Shown here: positions 1-5,343 of the stretch, piece by piece | Layout: each line of letters opens with the position of its first letter | Numbering within the stretch: position 1 is the stretch's first letter | From: an uncultured Eubacterium sp. | Lineage (GTDB): Bacteria; Bacillota; Clostridia; Lachnospirales; Lachnospiraceae | Direction of reading: 5' to 3' | Assembly: GCA_905236225.1 (NCBI GenBank) | Contig: CAJOPM010000228.1 | Coordinates: 1 to 5,644 of the forward strand | DNA length: 5,644 nt | The notes under the pieces: model-generated | What the model was told of the DNA's origin: nothing | The model's input: the letters and a program-made list of their open reading frames with translations, nothing else | Databases searched by the model: none | Program-made: the position numbers and the translations under genes

Positions 1-27
1 GCAGACCTTGTAATCCTTGGAGAATAA
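1..27 (+). CDS. 3' end of an unidentified upstream gene (partial)
   Basis: In frame 1 the first eight codons read ADLVILGE and end at a TAA at 25-27. The other two + frames also stop within 33 bases, so the choice of frame rests only on the plausible residue composition. The fragment is too short to assign a family. It could be the tail of a substrate-binding protein or regulator belonging to the downstream transporter, but nothing in the sequence shows this. Confidence 0.3.
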   Translation, partial: ADLVILGE

Positions 28-47
28 TCTGAGTAAAGATTTATAAT
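17..47 (+). promoter_or_regulatory. Possible weak promoter ahead of livG
   Basis: A perfect TATAAT lies at 42-47. The best upstream partner is TTGGAG at 17-22, which matches the -35 consensus at only three positions and has a long 19-base spacer. If used, transcription would begin near 54 and run through the terminator hairpin at 89-133 before reaching livG, giving a leader of about 140 bases. The region is AT-rich, so the TATAAT could be chance. No better promoter is visible between the terminator and livG. Confidence 0.3.
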
Positions 48-88
48 AAGAAGCATAATGCCGCGATATGAGCATATGCATCTTGATG

Positions 89-133
89 AAACGCCGTCGC
101 AGTGGCATATTGCGAACTGCGCCGGCGTTTTTT
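89..133 (+). terminator. Intrinsic terminator (or attenuator) upstream of livG
   Basis: The arms 89-103 and 116-130 pair almost completely: six pairs next to the loop (98-103 with 116-121), one T/C mismatch (97/122), then GCCGC closed by three A-T pairs. The loop is 12 bases (104-115). A run of six T follows at 128-133, the classic form of a Rho-independent terminator. It could end the gene that stops at 27 or act as an attenuator in the livG leader. It lies inside the open frame running from the ATG at 58 into livG, which argues against that ATG as the translation start. Confidence 0.8.
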
Positions 134-183
134 ATGCCAAAATTCAGTACATATTAAGCGCACAAGGCAATGTTAAAAACCAG

Positions 184-188
184 GGAGG
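184..188 (+). promoter_or_regulatory. Ribosome binding site that fixes the livG TTG start
   Basis: GGAGG sits seven bases before the TTG at 196. The in-frame ATG at 58 has no Shine-Dalgarno sequence and lies before the terminator hairpin, so the TTG is the better start. Confidence 0.85.
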
Positions 189-195
189 TGGAATT

Positions 196-924
196 TTGGG
201 CGCAATATTAACAGCAAAAGAATTGGGAATATCCTTCGGCAGCCACCAGGTTTTAAAGAATATCAATTTTGAACTTGGCGAAGGAGAAGTCTTAGGAGTA
301 ATTGGACCTAACGGTGCCGGCAAGACAGTTATGCTTAATATCCTTACGGGTATTCTTAAGCCGACCAAAGGTATAATTACATTCGAAGGAAAAGAGATAG
401 GTGATGAAGGAATTACTGCAAGATGCCGGGGCGGTATCGGACGTACATTCCAGGTACCGCGGCCGTTTACTCAGATGACTGTATTTGAGAATATGATGGT
501 CGGCGGTGTATTCGGAGCCGGAATGAGTGAAGCTCAGTCCAAACAAAAAGCTCTCGAAATTGCAGAAGTTATTAAACTTGACGATAAGCTGGATCTGTTT
601 GCAGGCAAGCTCGGACTCCTCGATCGTAAGAGACTTGAGATAGGAAGAGCACTTTGTACAGAACCTAAAGTTGTACTTCTCGATGAGGTCGGCGGTGGTC
701 TTACAGAGTCTGAAGTAGGACTGATAATAGATCTTGTTAAAGACATAAAGAAGATGGGCACCAGTGTTATCTGGATTGAGCATATTATCCGTACGATGCT
801 TGAAGGTACCGACAGAGTTATGCTCTTAGCAGACGGTGTTGACGTTATCACTGGTAAGCCTTACGACGTTATGAACTCAAAAGAGGTTAAGAAGGTTTAT
901 ATGGGAGGAGGCGACGACGAATGA
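196..924 (+). CDS. livG: LIV-type ABC transporter ATP-binding protein, LivG-like
   Basis: This 242-residue cytoplasmic ATPase should drive import through the LivH/LivM permeases together with the LivF-like partner. It shows an A-loop aromatic F14, Walker A GPNGAGKT at 37-44, Q-loop Q86 in RTFQVPRP, Walker B VVLLDE ending at E164, and switch histidine H196 in IEH. The long insert between Walker A and the signature and the RKRLEIGRAL segment are typical of LivG. The signature loop is degenerate: LGLLD (139-143) stands where LSGGQ is expected, so the serine and both glycines are absent. From memory, one branch of LivG-like proteins carries a similar RKRLE-type loop, so this is probably natural, not damage. 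The TTG start at 196 gives the normal family length; an ATG at 58 would add 46 residues unlike the family and translate through a terminator. The last codon overlaps livF by ATGA, implying translational coupling. The substrate is not determined. Confidence 0.9.
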   Translation: MGAILTAKELGISFGSHQVLKNINFELGEGEVLGVIGPNGAGKTVMLNILTGILKPTKGIITFEGKEIGDEGITARCRGGIGRTFQVPRPFTQMTVFENMMVGGVFGAGMSEAQSKQKALEIAEVIKLDDKLDLFAGKLGLLDRKRLEIGRALCTEPKVVLLDEVGGGLTESEVGLIIDLVKDIKKMGTSVIWIEHIIRTMLEGTDRVMLLADGVDVITGKPYDVMNSKEVKKVYMGGGDDE

Positions 925-1655
925 GTTTGTTAGAAGTTAACGATATTGATGTTTATTACGGAGACTTTCATGCTCTTAGCAATGTCAGCCTCAAGGTAGA
1001 GCCCGGAACAATCGTTTCTCTTATCGGAGCAAACGGTGCCGGCAAATCCACCATAATGAACACAATTTGCGGAATTTATCATCCGAGAAACGGTGAGATC
1101 AAGTTTGACGGACATGACATTACTCATATGAAGACAAACAGGATTGCCAACCTCGGATTATCAATGGCTCCCGAGGGAAGCCACTGCTTCGAGAAGATGA
1201 CCGTTCAGGATAATCTTCTTATGGGTGCATATCTTGCAAAAGGCGAGGAGAGAGCAAAAAGACTCGAAGATGTATATAAGCTCTTCCCGGTACTTTTGGA
1301 AAAGAAGAATCAGACAGCAACATTCCTTTCAGGTGGTCAAAGACAGATGCTATCGATAGGACGCGGAATTATGACGCAGCCTAAGATACTTCTTCTTGAT
1401 GAGATTTCATTAGGACTTGCTCCGGTAGTTATCAATGATATCTATGATAAATTGCATCAGATTGCACAGACCGGACTTACAATGCTTGTCGTTGAGCAGG
1501 ACGTTACCCGTTCGCTCAAGGTTTCAGACTACGCATACGTAGTACTCGAAGGCAAGATTGTTATGGAAGGTAAATCAAGCGAGCTCGATGTTGATGAAGT
1601 TAATGACGCATACTTCGGTATGAACAAGTTCGGCAGCGAGGCTGCGGCAGAATAG
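921..1655 (+). CDS. livF: LIV-type ABC transporter ATP-binding protein, LivF-like
   Basis: A 244-residue ATPase, the second nucleotide-binding subunit of the importer. It has aromatic residues Y12/Y13 in the A-loop, Walker A GANGAGKST at 36-44, the LivF-characteristic APEGSHCF segment near 83-90 in the Q-loop region, an intact signature LSGGQ at 136-140, and Walker B ILLLDE at 156-161. The switch-histidine position is Q193 (VEQD), as in LivF proteins generally (E. coli LivF has EQN). The C-terminal DAYFGM near 229-234 resembles the usual LivF ending, followed by a short Ala/Glu tail. Translation starts at the ATG that overlaps the livG stop, with a GGAGGAGG stretch at 903-910. Length is normal. 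Family assignment is secure; the amino acid specificity is not. Confidence 0.93.
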   Translation: MSLLEVNDIDVYYGDFHALSNVSLKVEPGTIVSLIGANGAGKSTIMNTICGIYHPRNGEIKFDGHDITHMKTNRIANLGLSMAPEGSHCFEKMTVQDNLLMGAYLAKGEERAKRLEDVYKLFPVLLEKKNQTATFLSGGQRQMLSIGRGIMTQPKILLLDEISLGLAPVVINDIYDKLHQIAQTGLTMLVVEQDVTRSLKVSDYAYVVLEGKIVMEGKSSELDVDEVNDAYFGMNKFGSEAAAE

Positions 1656-1672
1656 AAAGGGAGGTAAGTAAA

Positions 1673-2536
1673 ATGCTGCAAGTAATTATTACAGGTATCC
1701 TCCTTGGAGGTCTGTATTCAATGATTGGTGTAGGTATGTCTCTTGTATTCGGTATTATGGGACTTACCAATCTGGCACATGGTGATCTTATGATCTTAGG
1801 TACTTACCTTGCATTGGTAGTAACCCGTGCGGCAGGACTTCCGCTAATAGTAGCGGTGTTGGTTTCTGTAGCAGTCATGTGCGTATTGGGATTTGTTATA
1901 CAGCAATTTTTGGTAAATAAGGTTATGGACAAAGGTGATGCACCGGCTCTGTTGGTAACATTCGGTTTGTCGATATTCTTATCAAATCTTATGCTTAAGA
2001 TTTTTAGCGCTGACAATCAGTCAATTCCTAACGTTCTTACACAGACAAATGTCATCACTACAGATAAGCTTACGGTTTCAGCCGGCTATCTCGTAGCATT
2101 TATCGTAGCCTGCGTAATTATTATAGGACTTACTGTATTTATGCAAAAGACAAATTATGGACGCGCTATCCGCGCAACATCAGATGATGCTATGGCAGCA
2201 GAGCTGATGGGCGTTAATACCAAGATGGCATACGCAGTTGCAATGGTTATCTGTATGGGAATCACAGCAGTTGCAGGTGTGCTCGTTGGTTCAACATTTA
2301 CATTCTATCCATCATCGGGAACACAGTATTTGATCATCGCATTCGGTGTTGTTGTTATCGGTGGTATGGGATCACTTTTCGGAACACTTATAGGTGGTAT
2401 TATCTTAGGTGTGGCTCAGCTTCTAGGTGGATTCATATTTGGATCCGGTGTCCAGATGCTTATAGCATACATCGTATTATTAGTAATACTCGCAACCAGA
2501 CCGAACGGCTTATTTGCCGGAGCAGCAAGAAAGTAG
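1673..2536 (+). CDS. livH: LIV-type ABC transporter permease, LivH-like
   Basis: A 287-residue polytopic inner-membrane permease, one half of the transmembrane channel. The N-terminal segment leads into the hallmark LivH stretch VFGIMGLTNLAHGDLMILG (about 25-43). Hydrophobic segments recur near 5-25, 38-52, 57-80, 92-112, 137-157, 185-207, 218-250 and 255-274, consistent with about eight membrane spans. The cytoplasmic coupling region GRAIRATSDDAMAAELMGV (163-181) resembles the family's ATPase-contacting loop, and the C-terminus RPNGLFAG is the usual LivH ending. The gene begins 17 bases after livF, with GGGAGG at 1659-1664 and eight bases to the ATG. It lies between the ATPase genes and livM, as part of one transcription unit. 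Confidence 0.92.
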   Translation: MLQVIITGILLGGLYSMIGVGMSLVFGIMGLTNLAHGDLMILGTYLALVVTRAAGLPLIVAVLVSVAVMCVLGFVIQQFLVNKVMDKGDAPALLVTFGLSIFLSNLMLKIFSADNQSIPNVLTQTNVITTDKLTVSAGYLVAFIVACVIIIGLTVFMQKTNYGRAIRATSDDAMAAELMGVNTKMAYAVAMVICMGITAVAGVLVGSTFTFYPSSGTQYLIIAFGVVVIGGMGSLFGTLIGGIILGVAQLLGGFIFGSGVQMLIAYIVLLVILATRPNGLFAGAARK

Positions 2537-2540
2537 GAGG
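2536..2540 (+). promoter_or_regulatory. Ribosome binding site that fixes the livM TTG start
   Basis: GGAGG shares its first base with the last base of the livH stop codon TAG (2534-2536) and lies eight bases before the TTG at 2549. The overlap with the livH stop suggests that translation of livM is coupled to livH. Confidence 0.8.
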
Positions 2541-2548
2541 TGAGATAA

Positions 2549-3598
2549 TTGGCAAAGGACAGAGCAAAACAGAGCAATTCGCATATTAAAGGAATTGTAA
2601 TACTAATTATTGCATTAGTATTTATATTTGTTATATTCCCGGCTTCGGGAAACAGATCACTGCTTAATATTCTCACGCTTATATTCTTATATATGGCTAT
2701 GAGCCAGATGTGGAATCTGCTTGGAGGATATGCAGGTATGCTTTCGCTTGGTATGCAGGCGTTTATAGGTATAGGTGGATATTCGCTTACGGTATTGTCG
2801 GTTAACTATGGAGTAAATATCTATCTTGCAATTATAATCGGTGCCATAATAAGCGCACTCTTCGGATTGGCAGTTTCACCTGCGGTCTTTAAGATGAGCG
2901 GTGTGTATTTTGCGATAGGTACATGGATAGTTGCAGAAGCGCTGATGATATTCTTCTCAAACTGGAAGTTTGTCGGATATGCACAGGACTGGTCAATCGG
3001 TACCGTATTCGGTATGAGCCAGACACAGCTTTACATAACAGCAGCTATTGTAGGTGCACTTTCAATACTTGTTGTATATGGACTTTTAAGAAGAAAGACA
3101 GGACTTGCTCTTATGGCAATGCGTGACAGCACATCGGCTGCAGAGGTTATGGGTGTTGAGCTTTTCAAGACAAAACTTAAATGCTACGTAATCGCATGCT
3201 TTATGACAGGACTTATCGGTGGTGCCGTATACATGCAGCAAGGTTATATCAATCCTTCAACAGGATTTTCAATTAACTGGACCATAGCGATGACATTCTC
3301 CGTTATTATCGGTGGTCTCGGATATATGGAAGGACCGATCATCGGTGCTATCCTCTACGTTGTAATCGCTCAGATTATGTACAACTATCCGGGTATGTCA
3401 AATATCGTGCTTGGTATTATTGCTATCGTAGTTATCCTTCTTGCTCCTCAGGGAATCATGGGATTCATCTACGAAAAGACCGGTTTTTTGCTTCTGTCGC
3501 CGCGGCGAAGTATTCCTGAAAAGAATATTATCGAGCAGGCCAGAGACAAGGTAATCGAATCAGTAAAGGAAGCATCTTCTAAGAAAGCTCAAGAATAA
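2549..3598 (+). CDS. livM: LIV-type ABC transporter permease, LivM-like
   Basis: A 349-residue polytopic membrane permease that pairs with LivH. A basic N-terminus (about 14 residues) precedes a first hydrophobic span (15-33). The LivM hallmark WNLLGGYAGMLSLGMQAFIGIGGY spans 55-78. The coupling loop GLALMAMRDSTSAAEVMGV (185-203) matches the family's ATPase-docking region, and IIGGLGYMEGPIIGAIL (253-269) and LLAPQGIMG (297-305) are further conserved stretches. A charged, probably cytoplasmic tail of about 40 residues follows the last span (310-349). Translation most likely starts at the TTG preceded by GGAGG. It is the last gene of the operon and is followed after 7 bases by a terminator. Confidence 0.92.
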   Translation: MAKDRAKQSNSHIKGIVILIIALVFIFVIFPASGNRSLLNILTLIFLYMAMSQMWNLLGGYAGMLSLGMQAFIGIGGYSLTVLSVNYGVNIYLAIIIGAIISALFGLAVSPAVFKMSGVYFAIGTWIVAEALMIFFSNWKFVGYAQDWSIGTVFGMSQTQLYITAAIVGALSILVVYGLLRRKTGLALMAMRDSTSAAEVMGVELFKTKLKCYVIACFMTGLIGGAVYMQQGYINPSTGFSINWTIAMTFSVIIGGLGYMEGPIIGAILYVVIAQIMYNYPGMSNIVLGIIAIVVILLAPQGIMGFIYEKTGFLLLSPRRSIPEKNIIEQARDKVIESVKEASSKKAQE

Positions 3599-3600
3599 AC

Positions 3601-3642
3601 AAAAGCTCCGCTGCCATAGGGTAGCGGAGTTTTTGCTTTTTT
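3601..3642. terminator. Bidirectional terminator between livM and the hydrogenase gene
   Basis: Arms 3606-3615 and 3620-3629 form ten pairs, one of them G-U, closed by the 4-base loop ATAG. For + transcription it is followed by T5 (3630-3634) and, after GC, a run of T6, giving a strong terminator for the liv operon. On the - strand the hairpin is followed by CTTTTG, a shorter T run, so it can also serve the convergent hydrogenase gene, which ends at 3646. The flanking AAAA (3601-3604) and T run extend the stem in both directions. Confidence 0.88.
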
Positions 3643-3645
3643 GCT

Positions 3646-5148
3646 TTATCCCAAATCAATTTCTCTTAGTTCCTTGGGAGGAACCTGTTTGCTTGACTGA
3701 CTTACAATTTGATTTATTTTTTTCTTGGCCTTTGAGACTTCGATAATGGTGCCGGCGCCCGCGACGCATCCGCCCGGACATGCCATGCCTTCTATCATAT
3801 ACCCGTCTTTTTTTCCTGATCTTGCAAGCGCTAATGCTGTGCGGCAGTCTTTTAAACCTTCCACGTGCTCGCACTTAAATTCAACATCGGGGTAGTAGGT
3901 CTCGATGCATTTTTTTATAGCATCGATTACGCCACCCGATACAGCGTATCCGCGGCCTGCGCCTGTGGCATCGTGCAGACTGCTGATTTCTTCTTCTTTT
4001 GCCGGATCAATTCCTCTTGCTTCAAATATAGCATCAAGCTCTTCGAAGGTAATTACAAAATCCACGTCACTTCGTACGGAGGTTCTCATAGCTTCGAGCT
4101 TCTTTGCCGCACAAGGTCCTATAAAGACGACCTTTGCATCGGGATGCTCTTTTTTGATGCTGTGCGCAGTTGCGACCATGGGAGTAAGCTCCGTAGAGAT
4201 AGTGCCGATTATCTCGGGGAAAAACTTCTTAGCAAGCATCGCCCAAGCCGGGCAGCAGGAAGTGAGCATAAAGGGTTTATTCTTGGTTGTGACATTTTCA
4301 ACGTAGTCGCTGGCCTCTGATATTGCACCGATATCTGCGCCTAAAGCGACCTCGTAAACCTTGTCAAATCCAAGCTTTAAAAGCGCGCTGTGAAGCTTTG
4401 CAGGCGTTACGTCATCGCCGAACTGACCGAGATATGCCGGTGCAATCTCGGCTATAACCTTTTGCCCTTCTCTCATACATCTGATCATCTGATAGAACTG
4501 CGACTTATCTGCAATAGCGCCAAATGGACAGCTGATCATACACATTCCGCAGGATAGACATTTATCCTGGTTAATTCTTGCCCGTCCGTACTTATCCGAT
4601 TCAATTGCTTTGATACCACATGCTATAGCGCAGGGGCGCACTCTTTTGCCTATTGCATCATAGGGGCAGCTTGCGTGGCATTTGCCGCACCTTACGCATT
4701 TGTCCTGGTCGATAAATGCGTGACCGTCCTTTAAAGATATGGCGTCTTTGGGACATACCTCAATACATGAATGTGACAGGCAGTTTTTGCACAGGTTGCT
4801 GACTTCAAACACATTATCCTCGCAAGCATCACATGCTGACGGAATTACCTGCATCAGCGGTGGCTCATAGTACATCTCATCAACATCTGAAGATTTTAGC
4901 CCGGAAGTAATATGCACAGGCTTGTCGGCCGGCCGAAGAGACATGCCCATAGCAAGACGTGCCCTCTCTGCGGCAATGGCTCTTTCCTGGTAAATGCTGT
5001 CTCTGAATTTGGGCTCTTCTGTAGGAGAAAGCTTATACGGCAGTGCCTCAAGGTCATCGCTTACGTCATCTGACTCAAAAGCAATTCGCGCAACTTCTAT
5101 AAAAACATTTTTTCTAAGATCTGAAACGGCAGAGTGTAGTCCTCTCAT
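3646..5148 (-). CDS. [FeFe] hydrogenase, group B-like, with ferredoxin domains
   Basis: This 500-residue protein should interconvert protons and H2 using electrons passed along iron-sulfur clusters. Numbered from the ATG at 5148, residues 1-100 have no cysteine motif and are unassigned. Cluster motifs follow: C106/C109; C120-x2-C123-x4-C128-x3-C132-P; C151-x2-C-x2-C-x3-C161-P; C173/C177; and C197-x2-C-x2-C-x3-C207-P. The hydrogenase domain has all three H-cluster loops: TSCCPAW at 296-302 (C298 probable proton relay, C299 ligand), GPCAAKK with C346, and EGMACPGGC with C457 and C461. The loop variants, especially Gly before C346, and the absence of a small-subunit domain after loop 3 fit group B enzymes such as Clostridium pasteurianum HydIII. 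There is no signal peptide, so it is probably cytoplasmic. The ATG at 5148 is chosen because GGAGG lies six bases before it; a TTG at 5169 is upstream of that site and at the predicted transcription start. No HydE/F/G maturase or partner subunit lies in the window. The physiological direction is unknown. Confidence 0.9.
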   Translation of the reverse strand: MRGLHSAVSDLRKNVFIEVARIAFESDDVSDDLEALPYKLSPTEEPKFRDSIYQERAIAAERARLAMGMSLRPADKPVHITSGLKSSDVDEMYYEPPLMQVIPSACDACEDNVFEVSNLCKNCLSHSCIEVCPKDAISLKDGHAFIDQDKCVRCGKCHASCPYDAIGKRVRPCAIACGIKAIESDKYGRARINQDKCLSCGMCMISCPFGAIADKSQFYQMIRCMREGQKVIAEIAPAYLGQFGDDVTPAKLHSALLKLGFDKVYEVALGADIGAISEASDYVENVTTKNKPFMLTSCCPAWAMLAKKFFPEIIGTISTELTPMVATAHSIKKEHPDAKVVFIGPCAAKKLEAMRTSVRSDVDFVITFEELDAIFEARGIDPAKEEEISSLHDATGAGRGYAVSGGVIDAIKKCIETYYPDVEFKCEHVEGLKDCRTALALARSGKKDGYMIEGMACPGGCVAGAGTIIEVSKAKKKINQIVSQSSKQVPPKELREIDLG

Positions 5149-5154
5149 TTTTGA

Positions 5155-5159
5155 CCTCC
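5155..5159 (-). promoter_or_regulatory. Ribosome binding site that fixes the hydrogenase start
   Basis: On the - strand AAGGAGGTC precedes the ATG at 5148-5146, with six bases between GGAGG and the ATG. It rules out the upstream in-frame TTG at 5169, which would place the ribosome site inside the coding sequence. Confidence 0.88.
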
Positions 5160-5174
5160 TTGTATACAAGATTT

Positions 5175-5203
5175 AGTATATAGATAAAATCAAAGATTGA
5201 CAA
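5175..5203 (-). promoter_or_regulatory. Predicted promoter of the hydrogenase gene
   Basis: On the - strand, -35 TTGTCA (5203-5198, five of six consensus bases) and -10 TATACT (5180-5175, five of six) are separated by exactly 17 bases. Transcription would start near 5168, giving a leader of about 20 bases with the ribosome site in it. The -35 hexamer lies in the middle of the palindrome at 5191-5220, so a protein bound there should block the promoter. Confidence 0.75.
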
Positions 5204-5220
5204 TATATTATCAATCTTTG
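5191..5220. repeat. Near-perfect 30-bp palindrome, candidate operator
   Basis: The arms CAAAGATTGA (5191-5200) and TCAATCTTTG (5211-5220) are perfectly complementary. The ten bases between them continue the symmetry as AATATATT (5202-5209), with only the 5201/5210 pair breaking it. The two-fold symmetry and length are typical of a dimeric repressor site. It covers the -35 of the hydrogenase promoter. I cannot assign it to a known regulator: the TTGA-N10-TCAA spacing differs from FNR, and it is not a Rex-type site. Confidence 0.75.
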
Positions 5221-5230
5221 GAAAGTGCAA

Positions 5231-5261
5231 TTCCATAAAGGATAGAGAGTGCTTTATGGGA
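5231..5261. repeat. Second inverted repeat in the divergent intergenic region
   Basis: CCATAAAG (5233-5240) and CTTTATGG (5252-5259) are perfect inverted copies separated by 11 bases. One G-T and one T-A pair extend it to 5231/5261. It ends just before the predicted -35 of the polymerase gene at 5263, a position compatible with an activator or repressor site for that promoter. Its arms differ from those of the palindrome at 5191-5220. Confidence 0.55.
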
Positions 5262-5262
5262 A

Positions 5263-5292
5263 CTGACATATATAGAGGGCATATGATATTAT
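5263..5292 (+). promoter_or_regulatory. Predicted promoter of the Y-family polymerase gene
   Basis: -35 CTGACA (5263-5268, five of six) and -10 TATTAT (5287-5292, five of six) have an 18-base spacer. TG at 5284-5285, one base before the -10, makes it an extended -10. The start would be near 5299, leaving a leader of about 45 bases that contains the GC-rich palindrome CGCCGGCG at 5311-5318. No recognisable Gram-positive LexA box (GAAC-N4-GTTC type) overlaps it. Confidence 0.65.
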
Positions 5293-5332
5293 AGGAATTA
5301 TAAAAGTTATCGCCGGCGGGGAAAGTTTGGAT

Positions 5333-5337
5333 AGGAG
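5333..5337 (+). promoter_or_regulatory. Ribosome binding site of the Y-family polymerase gene
   Basis: AGGAG stands six bases before the ATG at 5344 and supports that start for a gene whose 3' part lies outside the window. Confidence 0.75.
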
Positions 5338-5343
5338 CATTAT

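Noticed and set aside
61..65. CCGCG as part of a T-box antiterminator
   Set aside because: The conserved GGTGG part of the T-box sequence is missing, and the leader is too short for a T-box specifier domain.
68..157. Short ORF starting MSICILMKRRRS as a leader peptide of an attenuator
   Set aside because: It has no Shine-Dalgarno sequence and only a few branched-chain residues, without the runs expected in an ilv/leu leader peptide; it also reads through the terminator stem.
292..783. Open frame of 163 codons on the - strand inside livG
   Set aside because: It is fully antisense to a gene with clear ABC ATPase motifs, has no convincing ribosome site and resembles no family I know.
196..3598. 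Urea (Urt-type) transporter instead of a LIV-type system
   Set aside because: No urease or urea-binding protein gene is visible, and the gene order differs from urtABCDE. The sequence cannot exclude it fully, since Urt and Liv proteins are homologous.
3865..4320. Two overlapping + strand open frames (3865-4320 and 3905-4306) opposite the hydrogenase
   Set aside because: They mirror the codons of the hydrogenase catalytic domain, whose motifs are unambiguous on the - strand.
5197..5202. TTGACA in the palindrome as a -35 for the polymerase gene
   Set aside because: No acceptable -10 lies 15-19 bases downstream; the sequence there is GGAAAGTG. The CTGACA/TATTAT pair further downstream fits better.
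5191..5220. The palindrome as a transcription terminator
   Set aside because: It is AT-rich, has no T-tract after either arm and lies upstream of both divergent genes, with no transcript expected to enter it.
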